The notes beneath the pieces are model-generated. The model was not told the DNA's origin. It worked only from the letters and a program-made list of their open reading frames with translations, and did no database searches. The translations under genes were made by a program, and so were the position numbers. Shown piece after piece: positions 18,174 through 27,410 of a stretch of 64,000 nt of DNA (position 1 is its first letter; every line of letters begins with the position of its first letter). Location of the stretch: positions 36,186-100,185 of the forward strand of contig JAIXRN010000089.1 in NCBI GenBank assembly GCA_027485165.1, in the 5' to 3' direction. Source of the DNA: Rubrivivax sp. (GTDB lineage: Bacteria > Pseudomonadota > Gammaproteobacteria > Burkholderiales > Burkholderiaceae_C).

Positions 18174-19133
18174 TCAGGTGGAAAGGGCGGGCGCCGTAGG
18201 GCCGAAGCCCAGCGTCTGGCGCAAGGCCTGCACGCGCGCCAGGTCTGGCGGCAATGCGCCCCGCCAGGTGCACACCGCGGCGGCCAGCCGGTTGGCGGCC
18301 TGCAGGCTGGGCAGCAGCGGCCAGCCGTGGGCCTGGCCGGCCAGCACGGCGGCGGTGAAGGCGTCGCCCGCGCCCACGGTGTCTTGCAGGTGCTGCAGGG
18401 TTTCGGCCGGGCCCTGGGCGTCCACCCGGCCAGCGGCGTCGGCCGTGAACCAGCCCTGCGCGCCACGCGTCACCACCCAGCGCTGCACGCCGAAGCGCTG
18501 CGACAGCGCCGGCAGCGTGGCAGCGCCGTACCAGTGGTGCAGGCGTTCCAGTTCTTCGTCGTTCACCTTCACCCAGTCGGCCAGGTGCAGGGCTTCTTCG
18601 GCCAGGGCGGGCAGGCCGGGCACGTCGCGCAGGTTCAGGTCCAGCACGCGCAGCGCGCCCGTGGCCGCCAGGCAGTGCGCGATGGCCGCCCGTGAAGGCG
18701 CATGCCGCAGTGCCAGGCTGCCAAAGCACACCAGGCGCGGGGCGTGGCCCTGCAGCAGGGGCAGGGCGGCTTCGGCGTCGATGTGGTCCCAGGCGCTTTC
18801 AGCCGCGATCTCGAACCGGTGGCCCTGCTGCGGGTCGGCCGCGGGCAGCACCTGCACCAGCCCGGTGGGCTGGCTGGCGTCGGTCTGCACGCCCTGCAGG
18901 GGCAGGCCCAGCCGGGCCATCTCGGCACGCAGCGCGACCGCCGCTTCATCGCGCCCCAGCCGGGTGATGAACAGTGTGGGCACGCCAAAGGCCGACAGCC
19001 AGCGCGCCACGTTGAAAGGGGCCCCACCCGGCACCTGCGTGCCGTCGGGGTAAGCGTCGACCAGCGCTTCGCCCAGCACCGCCACGCTGGCGGGGGGGTT
19101 GCGGGCAGGCGCGGCCGGGTCTGACATGGGCAT
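18174..19133 (-). CDS. Fructokinase, PfkB/ribokinase family
   Basis: Phosphorylates fructose released by the neighbouring sucrose phosphorylase. The 319-residue protein shows the PfkB pattern: N-terminal GEALVDAYPDG, substrate loop VPGGAPFNVARWL (35-47), and the C-terminal signature DTVGAGDAF with catalytic Asp257 in GAGD (254-257). The ATG at 19133 directly abuts the stop codon of the receptor gene; a second ATG two codons later (MSDP) is equally possible. The PfkB family also includes other sugar and nucleoside kinases, so the substrate is inferred from the operon. The alternative would be a 2-keto-3-deoxygluconate or adenosine kinase, which the context makes unlikely. Confidence 0.85.
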   Translation of the reverse strand: MPMSDPAAPARNPPASVAVLGEALVDAYPDGTQVPGGAPFNVARWLSAFGVPTLFITRLGRDEAAVALRAEMARLGLPLQGVQTDASQPTGLVQVLPAADPQQGHRFEIAAESAWDHIDAEAALPLLQGHAPRLVCFGSLALRHAPSRAAIAHCLAATGALRVLDLNLRDVPGLPALAEEALHLADWVKVNDEELERLHHWYGAATLPALSQRFGVQRWVVTRGAQGWFTADAAGRVDAQGPAETLQHLQDTVGAGDAFTAAVLAGQAHGWPLLPSLQAANRLAAAVCTWRGALPPDLARVQALRQTLGFGPTAPALST

Positions 19134-21482
19134 TTAGAAGTTGTACTTCACGCTCAGCTTGGCGGTGCGGCCGTTGATGGACCGCGCAGCACCCCGGCCG
19201 TCGTTGCTTTCGGTGTAGCCGATGGTGTTGAACAGGTTGTTCACCGACAGGGCCACAGTCGCGTCCTGGCTCAGGTTGTAGCTGGCGAAGGCGTTCACGG
19301 CAACGAAGGCCGGCAGGTTGATGGTGACCGGCCCGGTGGGGCCGTCGTCCTTCGACGCCGTGGTGCCCACGATGCTGGCGCCCACCAGCGCTTCACCCAG
19401 GTTCACGCTGGGCGTGAGCTGGTACACCAGCTTGGCCTGGCGCTTGGGCGCCTTGCCCACCAGCGCGGCATTGCTGCTGCGCGTGACTTCTGCGTCGGTG
19501 TAGGTGGCGCCAGCCTGCAGGCTGAAGATGCCGGCGCGGAAGGCAGCTTCCAGTTCGATGCCCTTGGCTTCGTACTGGTTGGCCGTCACGCGCACCGGGG
19601 TGGTGGTGGGGTCGACGTTGATCTCGTCGGTCTTGGCCACGAACACGGTGGCGAAGGCGCTGGTGCTGCCGCTGCGCCACTTCACGCCGCCTTCAAGCTG
19701 CTTGACTTCGTTGATGGGGATGCGCGAATTGCTGCCGTTCACCAGCGCCGGCGGGTTGAAGAAGGTGATGCGGTCGGCGTTGTAGGCCGCGCCCTTGCTC
19801 GCGCGGGCGAACACGGCCAGGTCCTTGTTCAGCTGGTAGTTGCCACCCACCGAATAAGCGGTGTTGCTGAAGCTGTAGTTGATGCGGTTGGGTGCGCCCA
19901 GCGTGTAGTTCAGGCCGGCGTTGGACTGCCAGTAGTTGCCGTTGGCGCTGTTGCGGTCGCGGCGTAGGCTGGCGTCCAGCGTCAGGGCGCCGGCTTCATA
20001 GCCCAGCAGCACGTAGGGGGCCGTGGTCTTGTAGCTGGAGTCCTGGGTGTTCGAGCAGCAGCCACCAAAGCCCGGCGAACCGTTCACGACGCCCGGCACG
20101 TTCAAGAGCTTGGCCCCGCTTTCCACCGCCGAGATCGAGTACTGGTTGAAGTTCCAGGTCAGGTCGAGCGTCTGCTTCGACAGGAACAGGCCGCCGGTGG
20201 CGGTGAGCTTGCTGCCGCCGCCCAGGTCGAAGGGGCGGGACACCTTGAAGTCATTGGCCACCAGGCCGGCGTCAGAGACTTCGGTGTTGAAGATCACGGC
20301 CGTGAACTTCGGGCCGGTGTAGGCGCCGCCGCCCACCAGGGTGGTGCCAGCGGGGGCCGCGGCCACGTCGTCGCCCGGGAAGATGCCGATGAAGCGGCCG
20401 CTGTTCTTCGACCAACGGAACTTGTTCTGGAAACGCAGGCCGGCTGCGGTGATGTCGGCTTCCAGGCCGATGGCGCTGGCCTTGGCTGTCAGGCCGTCCT
20501 GGATGCGGCTGGTGCGGCGCGTGTTGTCGTTGCCCAGCGTGTTGTCCAGCGGCCAGTTGGCGTTGTAGAAGGCCGTGGTACGCGGGTCCAGGCCGGGGAT
20601 TTCCTCGATCGTGCTGCCGTTGAAACGCACCGGCGTGGGCAGGAAGCTGGGCGTGTTGTCGTTCAGGTGCTTGAAGCTGACGCGCACGAAGCCGTTGTCC
20701 AGTTCCTGCGTGATGTTCCCGCGGATCTGCCCGCCCTTGGCGGTGCCGTCAGCGCCGTCGCGGCCGCCGTCGCCCTTGCGGTAGAAGCCACCCACCCAGT
20801 AGCGGGTGCGCGGTGACAGGCGGCCGCCATAGCCGGCGTCGACCCGCTTCTCGTCGTAGCCCAGGCCCAGGCTCAGGGCGACGCTGCCGCCCTGCACTTC
20901 GCCGGTCTTCTGGATGAAGTTGATGATGCCGCCGGGCGCGCCCGTGGCCAGCGTGCTGGCCGAGCCGCCGCGCAGCACTTCCAGCCGGTCCAGGCTGTTG
21001 TCGACGCGGATCCAGGTGTCGGGCGTGGCAAATGCGATGTCGCCGAACTGCAGCACCGGCAGGCCGTCTTCCTGGAATTGGATGTAGCGCGCGCCGCCGG
21101 CAGAAATGGGCAGGCCGCGCACGCCGACGTTGGCGTTGCTTTCGCCGCCACTGCTTTCGCTGCGCAGGCCGGGCACGGCGCGCAGCACTTCACTGGCGCT
21201 GGTGGCAGTGTTGGTGACCAGGCTGTCGCCTTCCAGCGAGCTGATGGCCACGCTCGAGCGCATCTTGCTGGTGGTGCCGGTGGTGCCGGTGACGACGATG
21301 CGGTCGAGCTTCAGGCCGTCGCTGTCCTTGGCCGCATCGGGCTTGGCAGCCGTGGCGGGCTGGGCCGGCGCCTGCGCTGGCGTCTGCGCCTGTGCACCCC
21401 CCAGGTGCAGGCAGGCCAGGCCGATGGCCAAGGAAAGGGCCGTGGCCCGGGGTTGGCGATGGGGCAGGTGCCGAGCGGACAT
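19134..21482 (-). CDS. TonB-dependent outer-membrane receptor, probably for sucrose
   Basis: A 782-residue precursor with a signal peptide (about residues 1-32, ending GGAQA). It has an N-terminal plug (about 60-170, including RAVPGLRSESSGGESN and VRGLPISAGGARYIQ) and a long beta-barrel ending in a terminal aromatic, SVKYNF, as BAM substrates do. TonB-dependent receptors take up ligands across the outer membrane using TonB/ExbBD energy. Its place as first gene after the operator and next to fructokinase, permease and sucrose phosphorylase matches the sux carbohydrate-utilisation locus described in Xanthomonas (SuxA receptor). GGAG lies six bases before the ATG. Substrate is inferred from context. 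Confidence 0.88.
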   Translation of the reverse strand: MSARHLPHRQPRATALSLAIGLACLHLGGAQAQTPAQAPAQPATAAKPDAAKDSDGLKLDRIVVTGTTGTTSKMRSSVAISSLEGDSLVTNTATSASEVLRAVPGLRSESSGGESNANVGVRGLPISAGGARYIQFQEDGLPVLQFGDIAFATPDTWIRVDNSLDRLEVLRGGSASTLATGAPGGIINFIQKTGEVQGGSVALSLGLGYDEKRVDAGYGGRLSPRTRYWVGGFYRKGDGGRDGADGTAKGGQIRGNITQELDNGFVRVSFKHLNDNTPSFLPTPVRFNGSTIEEIPGLDPRTTAFYNANWPLDNTLGNDNTRRTSRIQDGLTAKASAIGLEADITAAGLRFQNKFRWSKNSGRFIGIFPGDDVAAAPAGTTLVGGGAYTGPKFTAVIFNTEVSDAGLVANDFKVSRPFDLGGGSKLTATGGLFLSKQTLDLTWNFNQYSISAVESGAKLLNVPGVVNGSPGFGGCCSNTQDSSYKTTAPYVLLGYEAGALTLDASLRRDRNSANGNYWQSNAGLNYTLGAPNRINYSFSNTAYSVGGNYQLNKDLAVFARASKGAAYNADRITFFNPPALVNGSNSRIPINEVKQLEGGVKWRSGSTSAFATVFVAKTDEINVDPTTTPVRVTANQYEAKGIELEAAFRAGIFSLQAGATYTDAEVTRSSNAALVGKAPKRQAKLVYQLTPSVNLGEALVGASIVGTTASKDDGPTGPVTINLPAFVAVNAFASYNLSQDATVALSVNNLFNTIGYTESNDGRGAARSINGRTAKLSVKYNF

Positions 21483-21534
21483 GGATGTCTCCGTCAGGAT
21501 GTTGTGGTGGTCGGAAGCCTGGATTGGAAAGTCA

Positions 21535-21550
21535 TTGCAATCGATTGCAA
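21535..21550. promoter_or_regulatory. Perfect palindromic LacI-type operator
   Basis: TTGCAATCGATTGCAA is a perfect 16-bp palindrome with a central CG, the usual form of LacI-family operators. It lies 52 bp upstream of the receptor ATG and between that gene and the lacI-type gene. It is the natural site for the locus regulator to repress the sucrose operon. No convincing -35/-10 pair was found nearby. Confidence 0.8.
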
Positions 21551-21679
21551 ACTAGGGAAAACCACATCCCTGCGGGGCGGCGAGGGCGGCGCTGTCGCCC
21601 GGACGCAACAGGGCTCTGGGCGGGGCGGCCGGCACGGCCAGACCGCCCGGGCGACGCTGCGTCAGGCTTCAACGGGCCT

Positions 21680-22702
21680 TCAGGGTGCGCTGTCGCGCAG
21701 CACCAGATGCACTGGCAGGGTGCGCGGCGCGACGGGTTCGCCCGCCAGCAGGGCCAGCAAGGCGCCGACGATTTCGGCCCCCGCCAGGTCCACGGGCTGG
21801 TGCACGGTCGTCAGTGCCGGGCTGCTGTAGACGGCCAGGGGCATGTCGTCGTAGCCCACCACGGCCAGGTCGCGCGGCACGTCGCGCCCGGCCGCGCGTG
21901 CGGCTTGGGCCGCCTGCAGGGCCAGCAGGTCGCTGCAGGCCAGCACGGCGTCCACGGGCGCGCCGCTGGACAGCAGCCCGTCCAGCGCCTGGCGGGCGGC
22001 CACCACCTCGAAGGGCACGGTCAAGTCCAGCCGCGGGTCGTGCGCGATGTTGGCCTCGGCCAGCGCCTGACGGTGGCCCTGCTGGCGCAGCATGACTTCG
22101 GGAAGGTCCGGGTCGCCCAGAAAGGCAATGTGCCGACGGCCGCGCCCGATCAGGTGGCGCGTGGCCAGCAGGCCACCAGAAACGTTATCGCCACCCACGC
22201 TGCAATACAGCTGCTGCGGCAGCCGCCCGCCCCACACCACCAGCGGCACGCGGCGCGCTGCCAGTTCGTTCAGCTGGTCGTGGTGGCGCCACTGGCCGAT
22301 GATGACGATGCCGATGGCCTTGCCCGAGTCGTACAGCGCAGCCGCGGTGTCCAGCCTTTCGGCGTCCACGCGCGACAGCAGCATGTCGTAGCCGCGGTCG
22401 GTCAGCGCGTCGGCGATGCTGCCCACGATGGACAGGAAGAACGGGTCGCTGATGTGCTGGCGCGACTGCGCGTCGAAGGGCACGACAACGGCGATCGTCT
22501 GGTTCTTCTTCAGCCGCAGGTTCTGCGCGCTGAGGTTGATGCTGTAGTTGAACGACCGCGCCAGTTCTTCGATGCGCTGGCGCGTGGCATCGTTCACCAG
22601 GCTGCTGCCGTTCAGCGCCCGCGACACGGTCGACACCGATACGCCGGCCAGCCGCGCGATGTCGGCCATCTGCAGGCGCTTGGTTTCAGCGTCGGATGTC
22701 AT
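21680..22702 (-). CDS. LacI-family transcriptional regulator of the sucrose locus
   Basis: The 340-residue protein has an N-terminal helix-turn-helix (MADIARLAGVSVSTVSRALN) and hinge helix (TRQRIEELARSFNYSIN). A periplasmic-binding-protein-like effector domain follows from about residue 68 (IAVVVPFDAQ to the C-terminus). The family binds CG-centred palindromes and is released by a sugar or sugar phosphate. It lies directly upstream of the receptor-kinase-permease-phosphorylase genes on the same strand, separated by 197 bp that contain a perfect LacI-type operator. The parallel is SuxR of Xanthomonas. Inducer is unknown; sucrose or fructose is the reasonable guess. Confidence 0.88.
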   Translation of the reverse strand: MTSDAETKRLQMADIARLAGVSVSTVSRALNGSSLVNDATRQRIEELARSFNYSINLSAQNLRLKKNQTIAVVVPFDAQSRQHISDPFFLSIVGSIADALTDRGYDMLLSRVDAERLDTAAALYDSGKAIGIVIIGQWRHHDQLNELAARRVPLVVWGGRLPQQLYCSVGGDNVSGGLLATRHLIGRGRRHIAFLGDPDLPEVMLRQQGHRQALAEANIAHDPRLDLTVPFEVVAARQALDGLLSSGAPVDAVLACSDLLALQAAQAARAAGRDVPRDLAVVGYDDMPLAVYSSPALTTVHQPVDLAGAEIVGALLALLAGEPVAPRTLPVHLVLRDSAP

Positions 22703-22798
22703 CGGAAGCTTGCTCTTGCCGTTGCACTCCGTGCGCGGGATGCTGGCGGTTCATGGCGGACGTTCGCGTGGACCCTTCGGATGGCATCGGTAGTCCCT

Positions 22799-22928
22799 GG
22801 GCTGCGGCAGTTGGGTGGCCCCTTCCGCTCATGTCCCCCGCCAGCGCCTTGCATGCCAACAGTCCTGCAGGCCACTGCGCTGGCTCCTCCTTGACTTCGC
22901 TCCAGGGGCCACCCGACTGCCGCAGCCC
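22799..22928. repeat. Inverted repeat, 25-bp arms, one mismatch
   Basis: The left arm is 22799-22823 and the right arm 22904-22928. The arms begin gggctgcggcag and pair over 25 bases with a single t/c difference. The 80-bp interior has no evident gene. Such a structure would fold into a strong cruciform or RNA hairpin. Confidence 0.85.
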
Positions 22929-22970
22929 GGCAAGGCGGTGGCGCGCCACCGTTGCGCGCCAAGATGGTTC

Positions 22971-23210
22971 GCAAAGGCGGGCTGGGACTGGCTGTGGCGC
23001 GCATGGGAGGCGCCGAGGAGCACAGGGCCCGTGGCCCTCGCGCGCAGCGCGACTCGTCAACCGACTCATCGCGGGTGTCTGAGCGCAGTGAGCGCAGCGA
23101 ACGTAGCGAGTTCCGCGATGGGGCCGCGGGACCGAGCACCGCAGGGGAGCCGGAGCGCTAGCGGAGGCCGCCGAGGATAAGCGCCACAGCCAGTCCCAGC
23201 ACGCCTTTGC
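22971..23210. repeat. Inverted repeat, 30-bp arms, one mismatch, 180-bp interior
   Basis: The left arm 22971-23000 and right arm 23181-23210 pair over 30 bases with one mismatch. The arms start gcaaaggcg and end tggctgtggcgc when read from the left. Just inside each arm is a similar gaggc-gccgagga motif. The arrangement resembles a small non-autonomous mobile or repeated element; no coding capacity was recognised and no target duplication is obvious. Confidence 0.8.
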
Positions 23211-23330
23211 CGGGCTACGGTACCAAGCAAACGCGCAGCACAAACGAAGACTTGCAGTTGGCCGCCAGCAGCCAACCCATGCCAAAGGCGGTGCGTGTAC
23301 GGGTCCGCTTCTTTAGCGATCAACATGGCA

Positions 23331-24410
23331 TCAAGGCAGCCGCTCCAGTGCCCGCTGGTACACCGGGTCGTGCATCAGATCGTCCCAGCCCAGCGGGGGC
23401 GTCTGGGGCAGCAGGGCCAGGCGGCGGTGTTCGCTGTCGGGGTCGGGGTGCCAGCGCTGGCCGCCGCCGGAGGCGGCGCTGCGTTCCAGGTCGGCCAGCA
23501 GCTGGTCCACGGCGGCACCGCCGTCTTGCAGGGTCTGGTTGCACAGCAGCACCAGGTCGCAGCCCGCGTTCAGCGCCAAGGCCGCGGCTTCGGCGTAGCT
23601 GAGCGTGCCGCCTTCCAGGTGGCGGGCGCCTTCCATGCTGAGGTCGTCGCTGAAAATGGCGCCGGTAAAGCCCATCTGCCCGCGCAGGATGTCTTTCAGC
23701 CAGCGCGGCGAAAAGCCGGCTGGGTGGCTGTCGACCTTCGGGTAGACCACATGCGCCGGCATCACCGCCGTCAACGTGGTGCTTAGCCAGGCATAGGGCT
23801 GCGCGTCGTCGGCCAGGATGGCCTTCAGGCTGCGCTTGTCCACGGGCACCGCCACGTGACTGTCGGCCTTCACGAAGCCGTGCCCCGGAAAGTGCTTGCC
23901 ACAGTTGGCCATGCCGGCCGACAGCAGCCCGTGCATCAGGCTCTTGGCCAGCAAGGCGGCCACGCGCGGGTCGCGGTGGAAGGCGCGGTCGCCGATCACG
24001 CTGCTGGCACCGAAGTCCAGGTCCAGCACAGGCGTGAAGCTGAAGTCCACCCCGCAGGCGCGCAGTTCCAGAGCCAGCACCTGGCCTGTGGCGGTGGCGG
24101 CGTCCGTGGCGGCCATGGCGTCCTGCATCCACAGCTCGCCCAGGGCGCGCATGGGGGGCAGGCTGGTGAAGCCATCGGTGCGGAAGCGCTGCACGCGGCC
24201 ACCTTCGTGGTCGACGCAGATCAGGATGTCGGGGCGCAGGGCCTTGATCTCGGCGTTCAGCGCGGTCAGCTGCCGCCTGTCCACCCAATGGCGGGCGAAG
24301 TGGATCACGCCGCCTGTCAGCGGGTGCTGCAGGCGGCGGCGGTCGGCAGCGGTCAGGGCCGGGCCGGCGATGTCCAGCACCACGGGGGCGTGGGCAGCGG
24401 AAGAAGTCAT
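23331..24410 (-). CDS. nagZ: Beta-N-acetylhexosaminidase NagZ (GH3)
   Basis: Cytoplasmic enzyme of peptidoglycan recycling that removes GlcNAc from 1,6-anhydroMurNAc peptides. The 359-residue protein has the NagZ hallmarks: [11 protein letters not shown] (67-77), [14 protein letters not shown] (172-185, with the catalytic Asp-His loop) and the nucleophile motif [10 protein letters not shown] (Asp 255 or 256). Its ATG overlaps the acpS stop codon (ATGA), so it ends the pdxJ-acpS-nagZ run of this large minus-strand block. No clear T-rich terminator follows; the repeat-rich segment lies just downstream. Confidence 0.95.
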   Translation of the reverse strand: MTSSAAHAPVVLDIAGPALTAADRRRLQHPLTGGVIHFARHWVDRRQLTALNAEIKALRPDILICVDHEGGRVQRFRTDGFTSLPPMRALGELWMQDAMAATDAATATGQVLALELRACGVDFSFTPVLDLDFGASSVIGDRAFHRDPRVAALLAKSLMHGLLSAGMANCGKHFPGHGFVKADSHVAVPVDKRSLKAILADDAQPYAWLSTTLTAVMPAHVVYPKVDSHPAGFSPRWLKDILRGQMGFTGAIFSDDLSMEGARHLEGGTLSYAEAAALALNAGCDLVLLCNQTLQDGGAAVDQLLADLERSAASGGGQRWHPDPDSEHRRLALLPQTPPLGWDDLMHDPVYQRALERLP

Positions 24411-24808
24411 GCGGGTGCTTTCGTTTCGACGACGACGAACGACGCGGCATAGTCGCCTTCGTCGGTGACAGTGACATGCGCCTGCAGGCCGCGGGCATCG
24501 AACCAGACGGCCAGCTCGCCGCTGAGCCGGACGACGGGCTTGCCGCTGGGCTCGTTCAGCACCTGGCAGGCCGACCAGCGCATGGGGCTGCGGATGCCCA
24601 GGCCGATGGCCTTGGAAAAGGCTTCCTTGGCGGAAAAGCGCGTGGCCAGGAAGCGGATGCCGCGCAGTGGCGCGCGCGCGCGGCGGGCATGGAAGACGCG
24701 CAGCTCTTCAGGCCCCAGCACTTTCTCGGCGAAGCGGTCGCCCCGCCGCAGCAGCGTGGCGGCGATACGCCGCACGTCGCACAGGTCGGTGCCGATGCCG
24801 TAGACCAC
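24407..24808 (-). CDS. acpS: Holo-[acyl-carrier-protein] synthase
   Basis: Transfers the phosphopantetheine arm of CoA to the serine of apo-ACP. Motifs are [12 protein letters not shown] at the N-terminus and [18 protein letters not shown], which holds the Mg/CoA-binding residues. No ATG fits. The GTG at 24808, giving VVYGIGTDL with GAAGG 10 bases upstream, yields 133 residues, a normal AcpS length; the open frame upstream is pdxJ read out of frame. It lies 13 bp after pdxJ and overlaps nagZ by four bases. Its partner ACP gene (acpP) is in this window at 37682. Confidence 0.93.
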   Translation of the reverse strand: MVYGIGTDLCDVRRIAATLLRRGDRFAEKVLGPEELRVFHARRARAPLRGIRFLATRFSAKEAFSKAIGLGIRSPMRWSACQVLNEPSGKPVVRLSGELAVWFDARGLQAHVTVTDEGDYAASFVVVETKAPA

Positions 24809-24821
24809 GGGCCGCGGGCCT

Positions 24822-25610
24822 TCAGCTGCGGGCCTGGCGGATGCACCGCAGGTAGCCGCGCACCGTCTCGGGCAGGCCCACTTCCAGCGCATCGGCCACC
24901 AGGGCGTGGCCGATCGACACTTCCAGCACGCCTGGCACGGCGCGCAGGAAGTCGGCCAGGTTGGCCTGGTTCAGGTCGTGCCCGGCGTTCACGCCCAGAC
25001 CGGCGGCCTGCGCGGCCTGGGCCGCAGCGGCAAAACGGGCCAGCTGCGCCGCCTGGTCGGCCGTGCCATATGCGGCAGCGTAGGGTTCGGTGTAGAGCTC
25101 CACGCGGTCGGCGCCAACGCTGCGCGCCTGCGCCATCGCTTCCGGCACCGGGTCCATGAACAGGCTGACACGCACGCCCAGGGCATGGCATTCGTCGATC
25201 AGGGGGCGCAGCCGCGCGCCGTCGGCGGTGATGTCCCAGCCGTGGTCGCTGGTGAACTGGCCTTCGCTGTCGGGCACGAAGGTGGCCTGGTGCGGCCGCT
25301 GTTCGCGCACGAAGCGCATCAGGTTGTGAAAGGGGTTGCCCTCGATGTTGTATTCGGCCTGCGGCCAGTCTTGCAGCAACGCGGCCACATCTTGCACGTC
25401 GGCTGCGCGAATGTGGCGTTCGTCCGGCCGCGGGTGCACGGTGATGCCCTGCGCACCGGCCTGAAGACACAACAACGCTGCCCGCACGACGCTGGGGATG
25501 CCCAGGTGGCGCGTGTTGCGCAGCAGGGCGATCTTGTTCACGTTCACCGACAGGGCGGTGCCCTGCGCCAGGCGGGACGTGCCGGCTTCGGCGGCAACCA
25601 GGGGATTCAT
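24822..25610 (-). CDS. pdxJ: Pyridoxine 5'-phosphate synthase
   Basis: Condenses 1-deoxyxylulose 5-phosphate with 3-amino-2-oxopropyl phosphate to pyridoxine 5'-phosphate. The 262-residue TIM barrel shows [14 protein letters not shown] near the N-terminus, [12 protein letters not shown], the conserved YTEPYA and GVNAGHDLN motifs, and the C-terminal [12 protein letters not shown] phosphate-binding segment. The ATG at 25610 gives about 18 extra residues before the conserved core, so a slightly later start is possible. It is followed 13 bp on by acpS. The recO-pdxJ-acpS order is common in proteobacteria. Confidence 0.95.
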   Translation of the reverse strand: MNPLVAAEAGTSRLAQGTALSVNVNKIALLRNTRHLGIPSVVRAALLCLQAGAQGITVHPRPDERHIRAADVQDVAALLQDWPQAEYNIEGNPFHNLMRFVREQRPHQATFVPDSEGQFTSDHGWDITADGARLRPLIDECHALGVRVSLFMDPVPEAMAQARSVGADRVELYTEPYAAAYGTADQAAQLARFAAAAQAAQAAGLGVNAGHDLNQANLADFLRAVPGVLEVSIGHALVADALEVGLPETVRGYLRCIRQARS

Positions 25611-25669
25611 GGGGTCGGGGGGACTAGAGGGACGGGAAAGCCAACAAGGGCCATCAAGGAACCGCAGCT

Positions 25670-26458
25670 TCAGGCCAGCTTTTGCATGCCCTGCCAGACC
25701 TGGCGCGTGCGCAGCGGCGCGTGACCCAGATGATAGTGAAGCAGGCCACGCAGAGGCACGCGCAGACCTGCGGCCACGGGGGCGCAGGCCGCGCGCAGCG
25801 CGGCGGGTGCGCCGTGCAGCAGGGCCGCGGCGATGCGCGTCCAGGCGGCGCCCGGCAAACCTTCGCGCGCCGGCCCGGCCAAGGCCTGCAGCCCGCCTTC
25901 GGCCAGCAGCTGGTAGCGCCCGTCCTGCTGCAGGGGCTGCGCAGTCTGGGTTTCCTGGGCCAGGTCAGGCAGCCAGCCCAGTTCCTGCAGCAGGGCGACT
26001 TCAAAGGCGCGCAAGGCTGTGCCTTCCGCCACGCCATCGGCCAGCGCGGCCAGCGTGTCGGCATAGGCGTCGAAGAGCTGCGGGTGCGGGTCCTGGCGCG
26101 CCAGCAGCTTCAGCAGCAGTTCGTTCATGTAGAAGCCCGGCAGCAGCAGCGCCGGCGCCAGCAAGGGGCTGCCACCCAGCCATTCCGCGCCGCGCAGGTT
26201 GAAAATCTCGGCCTGCTCGTCGGCCGGGGCCTTGCCCAGCAGCACCTGCACGGGCTGGAAGGGCAACAGCACCGAACGCAGCTGCGAGGTCGGCCGCTTG
26301 GCCCCCTTGGCCGCCACCACGATGCGGCCCTGGCCGCGGGTGAAGAGCTCGACGATCAGGCTGGTCTCGCTCCAGTCGTAGCTGTGCAGCACAAAGGCCT
26401 GCAGCGGCGCGGACGGGCGGGCGGATACGCGGTTGGCAGGGGCCCTAGTCGTAGCCAT
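25670..26458 (-). CDS. recO: DNA repair protein RecO
   Basis: RecO anneals single strands and helps load RecA in RecFOR recombination. I chose the ATG at 26458 ([10 protein letters not shown]), which overlaps the end of era by 14 bp; the frame is open 25 codons further upstream but those codons read era out of frame. The 262-residue product has the N-terminal OB-fold pattern ([40 protein letters not shown] in separate blocks), then a helical C-terminal domain ending in [19 protein letters not shown]. Zinc-binding cysteines are few, as in many betaproteobacterial RecO proteins. The rnc-era-recO order supports the call. Confidence 0.92.
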   Translation of the reverse strand: MATTRAPANRVSARPSAPLQAFVLHSYDWSETSLIVELFTRGQGRIVVAAKGAKRPTSQLRSVLLPFQPVQVLLGKAPADEQAEIFNLRGAEWLGGSPLLAPALLLPGFYMNELLLKLLARQDPHPQLFDAYADTLAALADGVAEGTALRAFEVALLQELGWLPDLAQETQTAQPLQQDGRYQLLAEGGLQALAGPAREGLPGAAWTRIAAALLHGAPAALRAACAPVAAGLRVPLRGLLHYHLGHAPLRTRQVWQGMQKLA

Positions 26459-27410
26459 AGGAACGCAGGTGGGCCTCATCGTCGGCCCAGCCCGAACGCA
26501 CCTTGACCCAGACTTCCAGGAACACTTTCGCATCCAGCAGGTGTTCCAGTTCCTGCCGCGCTTCGCTGCCGATGCGCTTCAGGCGTTCGCCGCCGTCGCC
26601 GATGATCATGCCCTTGTGGGCTTCGCGTTCCACCACGATGGCGGCGCTGATGCGGCGCATGCCGCTGGGTTCTTCCTCGTACTTCTCGATCACCACCGTG
26701 CTGGTGTAGGGCAACTCGTCGCCGGTCAGGCGGAACAGCTTTTCGCGCACGATCTCGCTGGCCAGGAAGCGGTCGCTGCGGTCGGTGAGCGCGTCTTCCT
26801 CGTGCAGCCAGGGCTGCTGGGGCAAGTAAGGTTCCAGGATCTTGAACAGGCGCTCCACGTCGGCCGCGCGCGTGGCCGACATGGGCACGAATTCGGCGAA
26901 GGGGTGGCGGTCCTGCATGGTGCGCAGCCAGGGCAGCACATCCTGCCGGCGCGGCAGCGCGTCCAGCTTGTTGGCCACCAGCACCGCGGGCTTGCCTGCC
27001 GGCAGCAGGCTCAGCACCTTGGCGTCGGGCAGGCCGAAGCGGCCGGCTTCCACCACGAACAGCACCACGTCCACGTCGGACAGCGAAGACAGCACCGTGC
27101 GGTTCAGGTTGCGGTTCAGCGCCGCGGCGTGCTTGAGCTGGAAGCCCGGCGTGTCGACGAAGATGAACTGCGCAGCCCCCAGCGTGCGGATGCCGGTGAT
27201 GCGGTGGCGCGTGGTCTGGGCCTTGGCGCTGGTGATACTGATCTTTTGCCCCACCAGGGCGTTCAGCAGGGTGCTCTTGCCGACGTTGGGCCGGCCTACG
27301 ATGGCCACGAGGCCGCAACGCTGGCTGGCGGGGTCAACGGCGGGTGTGGGCCGGGCTTCCGGGCTGTCTGGAACGTCAGCCACGTCCTGAGGGTCGGGGG
27401 TCTCGTCCAT
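26445..27410 (-). CDS. era: GTPase Era
   Basis: Essential GTPase that binds 16S rRNA near its 3' end during 30S assembly. The G1 loop GRPNVGKST is at 39-47, switch II is in DTPGFQ, and G4 is NKLD. The C-terminal KH domain carries the [11 protein letters not shown] loop. The start at 27410 ([10 protein letters not shown]) shares one base with the rnc stop codon; an open frame further upstream is rnc in another frame. The product is 321 residues, a little longer than usual because of an acidic N-terminal extension of about 30 residues. Coupling to rnc (RNase III) is typical. Confidence 0.95.
   Translation of the reverse strand: MDETPDPQDVADVPDSPEARPTPAVDPASQRCGLVAIVGRPNVGKSTLLNALVGQKISITSAKAQTTRHRITGIRTLGAAQFIFVDTPGFQLKHAAALNRNLNRTVLSSLSDVDVVLFVVEAGRFGLPDAKVLSLLPAGKPAVLVANKLDALPRRQDVLPWLRTMQDRHPFAEFVPMSATRAADVERLFKILEPYLPQQPWLHEEDALTDRSDRFLASEIVREKLFRLTGDELPYTSTVVIEKYEEEPSGMRRISAAIVVEREAHKGMIIGDGGERLKRIGSEARQELEHLLDAKVFLEVWVKVRSGWADDEAHLRSYGYD

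Larger units (their letters stand above)
22703..23330. other. Gene-free segment with nested inverted repeats (repetitive intergenic element)
   Basis: No credible gene is present in these 628 bases. The segment holds two long imperfect inverted repeats (separate entries), a perfect 16-bp palindrome at 22936-22951 (CGGTGGCGCGCCACCG), and a phased run at about 23080-23113 of gagcgcagtgagcgcagcg-type units. Similar phased runs are familiar as repeated intergenic elements in Burkholderiales; that is recollection, not a search. The lacI promoter must lie near 22703-22790, but no clear motif was seen. Confidence 0.65.
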
